This document shows, piece after piece, positions 33,726 through 47,500 of a DNA stretch of 64,000 nucleotides. The position numbers were made by a program, and so were the translations under genes. Under the pieces are notes generated by a model. That model saw only the letters and a list, made by a program, of their open reading frames with translations, ran no database searches and had not been told where the DNA came from. Origin of the DNA: Blastocystis sp. Blastoise (taxonomy: Eukaryota; Sar; Bigyra; Opalinata; Blastocystidae). Numbering within the stretch: position 1 is the stretch's first letter; each line of letters starts with the position of its first letter. The stretch spans positions 1,637,501 to 1,701,500 of the forward strand of contig JBBPEB010000015.1 in assembly GCA_039096225.1 (NCBI GenBank), read 5' to 3'.

Positions 33726-34428
33726 TACATTTGGGAAATATAAAGAGCAGTTATTGAATTTTTCAGGAGATTCATATACAGTTGTCCCAATAGATGGACA
33801 TTCTCTAGTGACGTTGCATGCACCTCCAAGATCAATCATTTTTATGGATTTTCCATCTTCACTTAAAATGAGATTCTCTGGCTTTAAATCCTATTAATAA
33901 TAATAATAATATATGAAAACATTATTTACTCGATTGATCATATAATTTCGTTGCATTTCAAGAAGACAACAAATAATAGATGCAAGAATATGAGGTATAT
34001 CATCTACATTAATAGTATATTTATCATCCTTTAAGACATCTTCCAATGATACACCTCTAGCCAATTCCATGACGATCTATATGAATAATTGTTAAAATAC
34101 ACATGAATTATTATATTTAAAAGGTAAATATTACGATATTGATAACGTACAGAATCTTTATTATCATGATCATACATTTTGACAATAAAAGGGCTTTTCA
34201 ACTTTTCTAGAGCATCCCACTCTTTAGCAAACATGTCGTCTGCTTTTGATTTGTATACTTTGATTGCAACAATATTTCCAGTCTTTTCTTCTCTAGCTTT
34301 GAAGACTTCAGCTTGACCTCTAAAGAATAAAAGTAATGCATTTACTAAACTACATACCCGTTACCCAATCTCTTTTCTTTGAGGTATCGCTTACCATTTA
34401 CAACAATAACGTCCTGATCATAAGACAT
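31127..34428 (-). CDS. protein kinase with variant catalytic motifs and long Asn/Ser-rich linker
   Basis: Ser/Thr-type kinase fold in about ten exons, total about 930 residues. The N-lobe starts near residue 1: YLKEKRLGNGGQAEVFKAR (glycine loop), then NIVAIKVYKSK with the ATP-binding Lys. The catalytic loop reads INRDLKPENL, so the usual His of HRD is Asn. The metal-binding motif is MIDLGGA (DLG for DFG), and SIGTTVYESPEKF serves as the APE-like segment. These changes leave the catalytic Asp and metal Asp intact, so activity is possible. After the kinase come about 100 residues, then a roughly 400-residue disordered segment with an Asn run, many Ser, Pro and Thr. A C-terminal domain of about 170 residues ends VLDMEIYCED and I do not recognise it. 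Introns are GT-AG. No substrate can be inferred. Confidence 0.8.
32919..32961 (-). repeat. Asn-coding (AAT)n repeat
   Basis: About 14 consecutive Asn codons in the linker of the kinase gene, nearly all AAT. Confidence 0.9.
33666..33725. repeat. (TAA)n microsatellite in kinase intron
   Basis: About 19 trinucleotide units beside the acceptor of the intron after FNNCSLYFPN. Confidence 0.93.
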
Positions 34429-35631
34429 GATTATAAATAAGAAAAATAATGAAATAACTAGTTTATAAATAATATGAAAACTTGTTAAACAAAAACCATA
34501 AAAAATCTGGAAATACTAAAAATGTTTTAGTATTATTTTGCATTTTAAACAGGATTTTTTTGGTTGTTTTACGGAAATCTCTTTAGATTCAAATAATAAT
34601 CTGTGTGTTGTCTTTCTTTTTGCAAATTTACTGTTTTTATTTTCAGTTTTTTTTATATATGATGAATGAATTATTATTGATAATTAATTAATTATTTTTT
34701 TATTTGTTGAATATATGTTGTTTATATTGGATGATGTAATTTTAGTCTTTATTATTTTTTTCATATTCATTCAAAATATGTTCTCTTCTACTGGAATAAA
34801 AGTTATAAATAACTTGTTCAAGAAATAAAGATCTTGATCAGAATAATGATTATTGAAAAAAATAAGAATTCATGTAGAAACCATCATTAATTACTTTTAA
34901 AATGGAATGAAAAATTAGTATATTAAAATCAAAACGCTATTTAATCAATAAACAAACGCTGATTTTCATGTTTTCACATTATAAAATGAAATACTTTTAA
35001 TTGTCACTTTTGCTTTTGTTATAGTCATGAATCTTTGTTTTAATCATATTCTATAAAAATACTTCATAAAAAATGATTAGACTAGAATAAATAATAGATT
35101 TTCAGAAGGTAAAATAGAATGATATGTTTTCATTCTAGTGTATTCCAAAGAATAGAGAATGCCAAAAAGTTCAAGTGACTTTTATCTCTTTTCCTTATCA
35201 TTGTTTCATAAATTATTCACTTTTTGAGGAGTGGTAAGTGTGTGAATTTACTATTAATTTGTAACCCAATAAATGCACTGCGTTATATAGTCCATATAAT
35301 AATAAGCATTTTGGTGTAAAGCAAGTATATATTGAAAAATATGCAAATTATTGTTGATTCATTCAAATCGTGTATGTATCCCATGGGACATTGATAAATG
35401 ATTTGAGAACAATATTTCAATTGGGAAAACTCAGATTTCTAGGGTTTCCAGGTCAATAACCGTGTTTCTTTTTAATATTATTATTTCTGCAACCTAATAC
35501 GTCTTACATCAATCCAGCACTTGTAATAGGCTTAATTATTGTTTTTTTCAAACACTTTTATTTCGATATTGAGATTATTATACTAATATCTAATATTGTA
35601 ATAAATCCTCTTTCAAGTGATATAAAAAAAA
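34429..35631. other. intergenic region between divergent kinase and PUF genes
   Basis: About 1.2 kb with no supported gene. TCCCATGGGA lies at about 35379-35388. Otherwise ordinary AT-rich sequence. Confidence 0.5.
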
Positions 35632-38600
35632 ATGCAAAATCAAAACAAACAATTTGAAGGAGCATTTAATCCACAACAAAATATTGGTATCTCAGATTCT
35701 ATGTACCATATGAATGAGTATATATTTTGATACAGAATTCACTTTATGAATATATGCTTTGTTTCTTATCTTTTTCTTTCTTTTTTTTCATTATTGCATT
35801 AGTATCTTGTTTCTCTTTTTTTGGTGGATAATATTTTATTTATTTATGTACAGTCCTCGTGCAACATCTCCAACTTATATGCAAAACGAAGCTTATGAAG
35901 GTATTCTCATGTTCATCCATACTATGTTAATTGTTTAATATATTAGATTATCCAATGACATCTAGAATATCTCCTGATATTGTATCACGTGGTAATTATA
36001 GAAACAACGTTCGTTGCTTATCTGAAAACTATGGTAAACGGTATATTCATTATATTTAAGATTATTATTCTATAAATATGATTTTTTTTTTTATTATAAT
36101 ATTATGGTATTAGTAACTAATCCTTGATATATGTATATAGAGCTCCTGCGCCTTCTCTTCGTCATCCTGTTCGTTGGTCATATCAAGACTCGAATCGCTA
36201 TGAATATACCAATTATCCTCATTCTAATCAAAATAACTATGATGTATATATATATATATATATTATTCATATTTTAATTATATATTATATTTATTTATTT
36301 AAAAAACTATTTATAAAATAATAATATAAATAGGTGCCTTTAGATAAAGATTACTATCCCCCTGACTATTCTCCTCATCCTTATAAGTATATATATATAT
36401 ATATAATCATATTTACAATTTAATTTTATTATTTTATATAAATATTATTATTATTATTATTTTAAAGAAATATTTACATATATATATATAGTAATCCTCG
36501 ATATAGTACTCGTTTAGTGAATCCATTACCTGTTTCTTCTCATCCCCAAGGGAATCCCTCTCATCCTATTCCTACAGAAGAAGATGATTCTAGTTATTCA
36601 TTTGATAGCTTACTTCCACAAAGATTTAGAAAGTATATATATGTTATATATAATATATATATATATATAATATAGAATATAAATATATAAATATAATGTA
36701 AATGTTATATATATATACTATAGAATATAAATATATAAATATAATATAAATATTATATATATAAATATAATAAATATAATGTAAATGTTATATATATAAA
36801 TATAATATATATAATATATATATAGAGTACCCCCTGAATATCTTCCTTCTGATCGTTCTCCTGTTCCTAATATATATACAAATACATATCGTCCTGGTTA
36901 TGATGATTATATGTATTCCTATACACGTACTACTCCACCTTCTCTTCTTCCCTCTTCTTCCCACGGGAATACGCCGACTGTTCCTTCTACTTCACATCCA
37001 TCTACGATGAATAGTCCTTTAAATCCTATATCTTCTGCTTCTACTACTCCTACTCCTACTCCTTCTACTACTCCTACTCCTCTTAATACTAATAGATATA
37101 AATCATTACCTTTATTTATAGAAAATCCTACACGTATGTCTATATCATTAAATAGCTATAGACAAGCTCAAAGTATGAATTTAGATCAACGTATTCAATG
37201 CTATAAAGACATATATCCAAATAATAATGAAAATTATGAATATATAGAAGAACAAGATCCTCATTATCCCGCGGGAATTCATGAAAATACATTAAGTAGT
37301 TATCCTGAATCTCCTTCAAATATAATAAATAATAATATGAATAAATCACCTATAGGAGATCCATCTATCTCTATATCCCATACTACTACTAATAATAATA
37401 CTAATAATACTAATACTAGTAATAGTAATAATAATGGAATGCCTTCTAAACTTCAAAAGATGTATATAAATACAAATACTTCTGTAAAAGACATGAATTC
37501 ACAAAGTTACTCTACTACTACTAATAATGATGATAATACTAGTAATAATAATAGTAATACTCCTTCTTCTTATTATATGAAATCTTCACCTTCTTCTATT
37601 AGTGGGTCTATAAATATGTATAATTCTAGTTCACCATTATCCAATCAAAATGATTCAAATAAAGTGAATTCCACAGGAATTACATATGCTTCAACAATTC
37701 TTGAAACTCTTGGAGATACTATTCCTAAATGGGAACCCGGGAACCGTACTGTGTGCAAGTTACTTCAAGATTTAGTAGATATAGCTGATGAACAAACTAT
37801 GGATATTCTACTTAATAATGTATATATTATTATGTTTATTATGTTTATTATTATTTTATTTGTTTTGTTTATTATTATTTTGTTTATTAAATTTATTATG
37901 TTTGTTATTATATATCTATATATATATATATAGATATTAGATAATTTAACAGAAGTTATGTTGGATGTGTTTGGTAATTATTTCTTCCAGAAATATACAA
38001 AGAAATGTAATGATGAAGCTGTATAAATATATAAATATATATATATATATATATGTTAATATTTTTATAGATTACAAAACTTTATGAGAAATGTGATGAG
38101 AAGATTCTGACGATTTGTTATGATAACCACGGGTCTCGATGCATTCAATCCCTTATTGAACGTACAACTACGGACTATCAAGTATATATTATATATACTA
38201 TTATATATTATTATAAATTATTATATATTTTATTCTATATATATATATAGCGTCATTTATTATTAAATCGTATTCAATCTGATGTGTGTAATATGTCCAT
38301 ACATACACATGCTAATCATGTGATCCAGCACGTGCTGGAGTATTTCCCCTTTGATTATATTCTCCCGATTATTCATGACCTTCAGAATAATCTCTCCTTT
38401 CTCTCCTCTGCCAAATATGGATGCTATGTCCTACAAGTATATATATATATATATATATATGTTATTTAATATATATATATGTTATTTAATATATATATAT
38501 GTTATTGAATATATATATAGAAAGCTTTTTCTGTATCCTCACCTCAAGAACAAAAACAATTTATTGATAAAGTATATATATATATATTATATATATATTA

Positions 38601-39010
38601 TATATATTATATATATTATATATATATAGTTATTACCTTGTTTATTTGATACTGTGAATGATGCGTATGGTAATTACGTTATACAACATTTCATTGAAAC
38701 TAGTAATACAGAACTATCGCACGTGATATGTCAACAACTGATTGGTCACGTTGTCGACTTATCAAGTAGAAAAATGAGGTATATATATATGTTAATATAT
38801 ATAGTTTTTATTATTTAATATATATTATTTAATATATATTATTTGATATATATTATTTAATATATATTATTTGATATATATTATTTGATATATATTATTT
38901 GATATATATTATTTAATATATTATATATATAGTTCAAATGTCATAGAGAGCTGTTTGAAGCGTGCTGACCTCGAAGATATACATATTCAAATAGTCAGAG
39001 AATTCTGTGA

Positions 39011-39057
<47 letters not shown>

Positions 39058-39299
39058 ATATATATATAGTAATGATCTTGCCCGCCTTCGTCGTCCCGGT
39101 TACGCATCCTACGTCATCAATAGAATTCTAAAAATGAAAGATTCATATCCTTTATATATATACTATTATATATATAACTATATATACTATTATATATATA
39201 ACTATATATACTATTATATATTTATAACTATATATATATCCTTAATAAAATACTGTGTCTAGCCCTCTGCGTCAAGTTTTAGGAATGCTGAGTCTTTAA
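35632..39299 (+). CDS. Pumilio-family (PUF) RNA-binding protein
   Basis: Post-transcriptional regulator that binds 3'-UTR sequences through PUF repeats. About 14 exons give about 780 residues. The N-terminal 500 are low in complexity (Pro, Ser, Thr and Asn-rich, with a Thr/Pro run near 37060). The C-terminal PUF domain begins near GNRTVCKLLQDLVDIADEQ. It shows repeats with VFGNYFFQKY, NHGSRCIQSLIE, THANHVIQHVLEY, AKYGCYVLQKAF, DAYGNYVIQHFIE, SSNVIESCLK and ARLRRPGYASYVINRIL. The Asn/Tyr/Gln and Ser/Arg/Gln triplets are typical base-contacting residues. Seven repeats can be listed by eye, one fewer than usual; the first is probably the region around LLNNILDNL. The start at 35632 opens exon 1 with an Asn/Gln-rich MQNQNKQFEG. 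All introns are GT-AG except the last (39145-39253), which has U12-type features. The gene ends VLGMLSL. Confidence 0.85.
38795..38926. repeat. tandem repeat in PUF intron
   Basis: About eight to nine copies of a 14-17 bp unit of the form TATATATTATTTGA, alternating with TTTAA variants. Confidence 0.8.
39145..39253 (+). other. candidate U12-type AT-AC intron in PUF gene (109 nt)
   Basis: Donor ATATCCTTTA directly after LKMKDS, a branch-like TCCTTAAT at 39239-39246, and acceptor AATAC ending 39253. The phase-2 join gives KDSVSSPLRQVLGMLSL and stop. The only GT dinucleotides in this stretch lie just after the acceptor, so no GT-AG alternative exists. Confidence 0.82.
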
Positions 39300-39844
39300 T
39301 AACTATATATATATATTACTTAATTCTTTATCTCTTTTATTCTTATTATATATTTTTATATTCATATATATATATATATAGATATTTATTTTGCTTTTTT
39401 ATTCCTCTTTCTTTTTGCTTCTTATTTCATGATTCTATTTAACAGATTTCAGTTCTTAGTCTATCAGTCATTTACATATTCACCTCTTGCTTTATATATA
39501 TAAATGTTTTATATATTTCATATGTAAAATATTTATTATTCATATTTTATTTTATTTTATTTTATTTGCTTTTATTTATTAAAAATTAAGAATAACTTTT
39601 TGTTATATTTAATATTTCATTTTTTCTATCCTCAATTCTTTATCTATATCAATATATATGTATATGTATATATATAATTCCTTGTCTCTTTATCTCTTCC
39701 AGATGACATTTTTATAGATATATATATATTTAAATTTATTTTTTTAAAATTATAATATTTAAACATTTAATATAAATTGTATATTTTTTTTTATATATAT
39801 AATTATTTCTTATTGTAAACCAATCAATAAATGTCTGGTTAAAT

Positions 39845-39920
39845 CATTATTTTATTTATTTTATTTATCATTATTTTATTTATTTTATTTATCATTATTT
39901 TATTTATTTTTTTTATCATT
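39845..39920. repeat. three-copy tandem repeat of about 24 bp
   Basis: Three tandem copies of ATTATTTTATTTATTTTATTTATC, the last with a longer T run. Confidence 0.85.
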
Positions 39921-42301
39921 ATCTATCCAAGCTAAACTAATTCTATTTTTTTTTAAAGATATTTAAAAAAACGTTAAATATAATAATTATTTACTATTGC
40001 TATTAATATCTTTTCGTTTATATCTTTTTTTTTTTACATTATATATTATATTCTCTTCTATTAATTGAAATATAATTATTTCTATATGTTTTTATTTATC
40101 TGTATATATATATATATATATAATTTCTTTATAATTGCTTGATTCTACTCTATTACCTTTTATATACATTTATATTTATTTTTATTCTTATTCTTATTTT
40201 ATTTATACAAATATTCTTCTATAATTCTAGATATATATGAATGAATATATGCTTATTATTTTGGTTAATAATTTCGGTTTTTTTTATTTTTATTTTATGC
40301 TACATTCTATAGCAACTATATATATATATATATTCTTTTTTGTTTTATTTTTTTTTTAAATATATTTTCGCTATATATATAATAGTAGTAGTTGTAATTC
40401 ATATTTATATAGGCTCGCTATTATCTCTTGTTATATATATATATTATATAATTCCACATTGTATATCCATGATATATTCTGTTATTGTATATATATATAA
40501 ACCTTTCTATATATATGTATATATCTTTTTTGATTCTATATTTTCTTTATCTCTTCTTTTTTCATATGATTTACAAACTATTATGAATTACATATATATC
40601 TATATATATATATATATATTTATCTCTATACGATACATGTAATTCTATATGTACATTGCTACAATTCCTATTAAGAGTTTATATTTATATTTTATTTACT
40701 TTCAATATGTATACCTATATATTATATATATATTTATACATATTTTTTTGCTTATTTATATTCTATATATATAAGCACTATTTTACTTTTTTAAAATTTT
40801 CCATTATATATTTATATACCATTATATATATATAAAATATATATATTCCTACAGCTTCAAATAACAAACATGATTATTTCTTTTTTATTTAATATTTCTA
40901 CTTAATTCAAAAAAATTATTCTTTTTTTTTCTTGTGTTTTTTTTGTGCTTTTGTGTTCTTTGTCATAATTTATTAATTCATTATTCAATATTTAATATTA
41001 AATATTTAATATACATATTCTATATATAACTAGAAAAATACAATTTAAATAGTTTTTTCATTTTTTTAGATTGTATCCAGTTTATATATATATGTATATA
41101 TATTATTCTTTTAAAGCTTATATGAAAAATGTACATATATATTCTTAACCAATATATTAATTGTATATTCTTCTTTTATTTTTCTTATCAATATTCTTCT
41201 TTCTTTAGTTTTTTTATTGATTTAAGCCCTATTCAAGCTACTCTTTTATTTGCATACTCTTTTATTTTGATCGTTATATATATATATATATTGATTTTTG
41301 TTTTATTTCATTTTTCTATGTTCATGACAACTTTACAACTATTTCAAAAACAATTGTTTACATTTATTATTTATTATTTTTCACTTACAAATCAATTTAT
41401 ACTTATTTTTTTTAATATAAAAAAACATACTAATATAAATAGTTAAGATATAATTACATTTGTTTGTTGACACATATATGTTACTTATATATATTTTTTT
41501 TATTGAATTAGAATTGTTTTTTTGAATAGTATTTTTTCTTTTACATATTTTTATTCCATTGGTTATTAGGATAGTTTCTCATGATCTCAATAGTAGATTA
41601 TACGTATGATGACAATAATCATTACCGTTAATAGAACGTCAATGGAGTATCACCTATATTTTTTAGAGCCATTATTGCTAGATATACTTTGATTTTTATA
41701 ATCTTTTATCAAATGTTTCGTATATTACAGATTAATAAACAATCAAAAAATTATCATTTTTTTAAATGTTATATTTATTATTCCGTTAATTTATTTTTAA
41801 TAAAATTAAAAAAAAAAAAAAAAAAAAAAAATAAGTGTTGTGTTGTATGTCGTCTATCATGAAGATTCATGATTCTACATACTATTATGATAAAAAGATG
41901 AAAGTAATAATTGTTTTTTTTTATTGATCAGACTTAATATATGTCATAAATCATATATATATTTTATATTTTACATAAATAACTCAATATAATTTCAAAA
42001 TAATTAGAAAATAATAGTTGTTTCTAAAAAAGACGACATTTAAAAAAGTAATTAAAGAAAAAAAATTTCTATTTTGCTTGTTTCAACTGATATTCTATAG
42101 AATATGCTAATATTAATCCTTTATCACTTCATAACTCATAGAATAATATATTTGCATTAAATGAAATTTTTCATTCTATTATGGTACATATTTGAATGTA
42201 TGTCTCTATATATAAATATCTTTTATAAATAGAATAAAGGGTTATAAATCAATAAATGTATCTCGAAATCACTTGCATTTTATTGGATAAAGGATCGTTG
42301 T

Positions 42302-42313
42302 TTCCCACGGGAA
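42302..42313 (+). promoter_or_regulatory. candidate TTCCCACGGGAA promoter motif
   Basis: A near-palindromic GC-rich word in AT-rich intergenic DNA, about 130 bp before the start codon of the coiled-coil gene at 42445. The core TTCCCACGG recurs upstream of other genes here. Function is inferred only from position and recurrence. Confidence 0.4.
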
Positions 42314-42444
42314 TATCCACAAAGAAATATCAAAATTATGATTTTGAAATGGGAAAAATCAATAATTGATGCCAATTTTATTTTTTTTCTCTTTTATTAT
42401 AGAGTATTATTTGATTTAAATCAAAGAATTAACATAATTAAAGA

Positions 42445-45400
42445 ATGGTAAATTTAGATATAGATATAAAATTAAAGAAACATTATTATTTTTGATTGTT
42501 ATAGTTTGGATTTGGAAAGAAAAAAACTACTGCTACTGAGCAACCTGAGTATGCTTTATGTATTTTTTTTATAACTAAAATAATTGTAGGAATACTCAAA
42601 AGAAGCAAGCATTTGGTTTTGATATCAAAGGTTTAGCTGCTAAAGGTTTTCAAAGAGAGAAACAAGAGACAGCAAAACCTGGAATGAATGATTTATTTGC
42701 TGGATTAAACAATGAAGCTCAAAAACAACAATCTAATTATCAACAACCTCAATTACCTGCTGTTCCTCCTAAACAACAAGTTCAACCTATTCATCAAACT
42801 AAACTTGCTCCTAATCAACAAGTTCAATCTAAATCAGGTATATAATTATTCTAATACTTGTTTATAATAGAAAGTAATTTATATATATATATATAGTACA
42901 AGATGATGAAGAAGATTTATTAACATTTTCTAGTCCTGCTCCTGTGGAGAATGTAGTTACTAAAGGTATATATATATTTAGTTATTCTATAAGAATAGGT
43001 TTACTATATATAATATTATTATTATGAATATCATTCATAATAATAATTTGATTATTCATAGTATTTAAACAAAATATTAATATTATTATTAATATATATA
43101 TTATTATTCATGAAAGAAATCATTATGATTTTGAATATAATTAGTGTTTCTATTACTATACTCTGTATTTATAGAAGAACCTACCCCTGATCCTATTCAA
43201 TTAGCTAAAGAGGAATTAGTTTCTGCTTTTTCTTTAAAAGGTGATGAACGTAAAGTGAATTTAGCTACTATACTTGTAAAAGATTTTAATATTGAATTAA
43301 ATGAAGAATTATTTAATTTTTTAGAATCTCTGAATCTTTCTATCGATGAGATGATGAATACAAATATAAATGCTAATGATAAGACAAACCCCTTAGAAGC
43401 TTTAAAACATGAGAGACAAGAGAAAATTACTATTCAACGTTCTTTATTACAAGCTCAAAAAGATTTAGAAAAGATGAAATCTCTTATGACTCAAGAATTA
43501 GAAAAGAAAACAAAATCTATTCAACGTGATTTTGAAAAGAAAGAATTAGAATTTAAGAATCAATTATTAGTAAAAGAAAAACAATTTGAAAGAGAAAAGA
43601 ATGATTGTATTTTAGATACAAAATCACGATTAACTGTTGAATATAATAATAAGTTAAAAGAACAAATAGATCAAGCTGTAAAACAAGCTCAAATCGAATG
43701 GGAAAAAACAAAGAGTTCTATTCCTGCTCCTTCTACTCCTTCTACTCCTACTACTCCTACTAATATGGTATCTTTTGAAGAAATGCAACAATTACAATCA
43801 ACAATGAATGAACAATATAAAGAACAATTAGATAATAAGGATAAAGAATTTAATGAATATAAAACAACCATGGAAAAGGAAATTGAACAATTAAAACAAG
43901 TATATATTATTTTATATATATTTAGTTTTTATTTATTAATATAATATATAATAATAATATATTATTATTATTATTATATATTATTATTTAAAAATAATAT
44001 ATAACATATGTTTTATTAAAGAAAATTCTATTATAAATATTTAATAATCTACTCTATTCTATACTATAGTCAAAGGAACAACTTCAAAATCAGTATATGA
44101 ATCAATTTAAGGATTTATCTGCTTCTAAAGAAAGTATATCTATTGAATTAAAACAACATATTGAAGTCCTTGAACAAGAAAAGAAGAAATATAAAGAAGA
44201 AATAGAGAATAATAAGAAGTCTCTTGAAGAATGTCAATCTTTACTTTCTCAAAAAGAAGAATTATGTACAGAACAAAGTAATAAATATAATGAATATGTA
44301 GAATCTTCTAAGAATGAAAAAGAGAATCTTATAAAGAAATATGATATGGAGAAACAACAAATAAAGAATGAATATGAAATGAAATTAACAAATTTAAATA
44401 AAGAATTAGAATCTATTCAAAAAGTATTAAAAGAAGAACGTGAGAATTTAAATAAGAATCAAGAAAGTGGTGAAGCTATTACAAATTCATTAAGACAGCA
44501 AATTACTGATTATAAATTAAAATTAGAAAAGATTAATAATGATTTAGAAGATAGTAAGAAGAATAATGAGAATTTGGAGAATGAAAAGAAATCTATTCTT
44601 GAAAATAATGAAATAGAAATTAATAAATTAAAAGAAGAATCTAAATCAGCTATGGATCAATTAACTAATGATTATAAATCAAAGAAAGAACAATATAAGA
44701 TTACTATTAATGATTTAAAGTCTCAAATAGATACTATTAAGAATGAAAAAGAATCTTTAGTTGATAATCATTCTAAAGAATTATTAGTTAAATCTGAAGA
44801 ATATAAAACACAGATGGATGCTTATACTATAAAGATGAATGAAACTACTGCTACTTATGAAAAACAAATAAATGAATTAAAGAATACACTTGAAACTAAA
44901 GAGAATGAATATAAGCAATTAGAAGAAGAAAAAGTAAAAGAAATTGAAAAAACAAAGAAATCTTATAAGCATGAAATAAAGAATATAAAGAATGAGAATG
45001 AAACTATTATAAATGAATTAAATACTAAATATAGTGCTTTAGAAGAAGAGAAGAAACAAGTAATTGAACAATATGAAAGTCAATTAACTAATAAACAACA
45101 AGAATATGAGAAATCTATTCAAGAGAAAGATAATGAATATGAACAATTAAAGAATAAATCTAAGAATGAACTTGAAACAATGACAAAAGAAAAAGAAGAA
45201 CAAATTGAATCTTTAACAACTAAATTATCTGATAAAAAGAATAAAGTAAAAGAATTAACTAAACAAATTGAAGAATTAAATAATAAATATACTGAAGATA
45301 TGGAATCTCTTAAGAATAAATATACAAATGAAATGAGTATTCAAAATGAAGAGAATATAAATAAAATGAATGAAATGATATCTACTCATCAACAAGCTAT

Positions 45401-46428
45401 ACAAAAGAAAGAAGAAGAATATCAAATAGAACTCAATAATATAAAACAGACTTATGAAGAAATTATTCAAAAGAATAATGAACAATATGAAACATCCGTT
45501 TCTACTATGAATTCTAATCATAAAAATGAATTAAATACTTTAGAAACTACATTAACTAATAAATATGAACAAGATATAGTTGAAATTAATAAGAAGAATG
45601 AAACAACACTTGAGGAACTTAAGAATGAATATAATAATAAGAATAAGAATGCTCTTGAAGAACAATCAAATGAATTTAAGAATCAACTTAATCAAGAAAA
45701 AGAAGAATTTAATAAGAAATTTGATACCATGTGTAATGTATGCTTATGTTAATTATTTTTTTTTATTTATGTTTGTATATAAGTATTGTTTTCATTATGT
45801 TTTTATAATAATATATAAATGCTATTTTTTAAAATTATTTTCTTTATTATTTTTTCATATTATTTGCATTATTATTAAATAGAGTATTATATATATAATA
45901 TATAATATATATATATAGGAAAAGGATACTCTTATTTCTGATTTAAATACAAAGATTGAAAATAATGAACAAATAATAAAGTCAATAAATGAAGAAATAG
46001 CTACTAAAGAATCTTCTATTACTACTTTAACTAATGATAAGAATTCTCTTACAACTTCTATTGAAGAAAAAACTACTATTATTAATGCTTTTAAGAAAGA
46101 TATTCAAGTTATGAAAGAGAAAGTAAGTCAATTAACTAAAGAAAAAGAACAATTAAATGAATCCTTAAAACTTCAAGAAAATGAATCTAAGACTCAAATA
46201 GAATCTATATATACTTCTTTAGAAGATAAACTTCGTTCTCAATTTAATTCTGCTATTGAATCTGCTATTCAAAATACTACTCAATATATTAAAGAAGAAT
46301 ATCAAAATTCTCTTATTCAGGAAATTCATAAAGTTGAAGATAAAAAAGTTCAATTAGCTTTAGCTGAAGGCAAATGCAATACTTCTTCTGCTGTTACAAC
46401 TAATCTTGAAAAGAAATATCTTAATTAA
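42445..46428 (+). CDS. large coiled-coil protein, about 1,080 residues
   Basis: I do not recognise an orthologue. Seven exons are joined by GT-AG introns; the first contributes only the ATG, spliced to FGFGKKKTTATEQ. Residues about 1-120 are Gln/Pro-rich and disordered, with short hydrophobic motifs such as NDLFAGLN and EEDLLTFSSP that resemble adaptor-binding peptides of trafficking proteins. A small helical segment follows (SLKGDERKVNLATILVKD to LNLSIDEMM). From about residue 190 to about 1,040 it is continuous heptad-rich coiled coil with Lys, Glu, Asn and Gln. The last 60 residues are less charged (FNSAIESAIQNTTQYIKEE) and end LEKKYLN. A tether or golgin-like scaffold is one possibility, but composition alone does not prove it. 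The upstream promoter has a TTCCCACGGGAA word. Confidence 0.8.
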
Positions 46429-47500
46429 TTTATATATATATTTTTGTTTTCTTTTATTTAATATCTATATATATATTTTGAACATATCTTTTTATATGTA
46501 TATTTATTTTTGTTTTCTTTTATTTATGGTGTCGTTTTCTTTTGTAATCTATTGTTAATTATATTTGCTTTATTAAATTAAAAAAAAAATTATAAAACAT
46601 ATTTTGTTTTGTAGATAATATAATAACAATTGTGAAATAAAGATAAAAACAATTTAAATTAATTAAGAGAGCCGAAAGCATCAACAAATTTATCAACACC
46701 TTCAGCATATCTAAAAATTATGCAGAGCAAATCTCTTGATAACGATTCACCATTTCATATAGAAATGCGCCAAATAGGCATACTGCCCTTTATGACTGGA
46801 ATTTCCCATCAATACCGATTATAAAATTAACGAAACACATCTTGATTAGAAGTATGTTTTCCTGTTTATCTTTTTAGAGTATTATTTGTATATTGATGAA
46901 ATGAGTTTGAAACTGAAATGAAATGAGTCAAGATGACTTGTATAGTTTGAGAAAATGGTAATTAATTGATATTATAGATTATTTTTTTAATATGTTCAGG
47001 AAATCTGAAGAAAATGCATGTAATAATTGTAGAGAAGTTTGAAGAAACTATGTGCATAAAATAAACAATTTTTCTTCTTTATAGCTTTGAGTTTCAACAA
47101 AAATAGACATTCATTTTTGTTTATAGTGTATTAGATCGTGTATAGATTTGCTTAAATAATAGAAGCATGGTCAACGTTAACTTTGTTAACGGTTTGAAGC
47201 ATAATTGAAGCATGTTTATTTAGTAATGAAGTGAATAGTGAAATATTTACATGTTAAATGGTATTCAATAAATATCAGAATGGCCAATGTCTTGTGAAAT
47301 GAACTAAACTATCCGAAATAATATAATTGAACATAATTTTGATTAAACTAAAAAAATATTGAATAAAAGAGTATATACAAATATAGAACAACTAATCTAT
47401 TTGAAAAAATAAGCTAATATGAGTATTATTCCTTAATAAAAGTATTACAATATATAGAAAATATTTATAAAAAAACAATTTACAATATATATATTTAGGT
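46429..47500. other. convergent intergenic region
   Basis: About 1.07 kb between convergent coiled-coil genes. AT-rich, no supported gene or repeat. Confidence 0.5.

Larger units (their letters stand above)
39300..42444. other. 3.1-kb gene-poor T-rich region
   Basis: Low-complexity sequence with dense T runs and short (TA)n tracts on the plus strand. Open frames in it (such as 40340-40642 and 41129-41446) encode Ile/Tyr/Phe-rich strings without family features and are rejected. A three-copy repeat of about 24 bp (TTATTTTATTTATTTTATCA type) lies at about 39845-39920. A run of about 23 A lies at 41809-41831 after AATAAAATT. The end holds a motif-bearing promoter for the next gene. Confidence 0.6.

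Noticed and set aside
39300-42400. Several open frames of 60-105 codons in the T-rich region
   Set aside because: They encode Ile/Tyr/Phe strings from (TA)n and T-run DNA, have no family features and no plausible splice partners.
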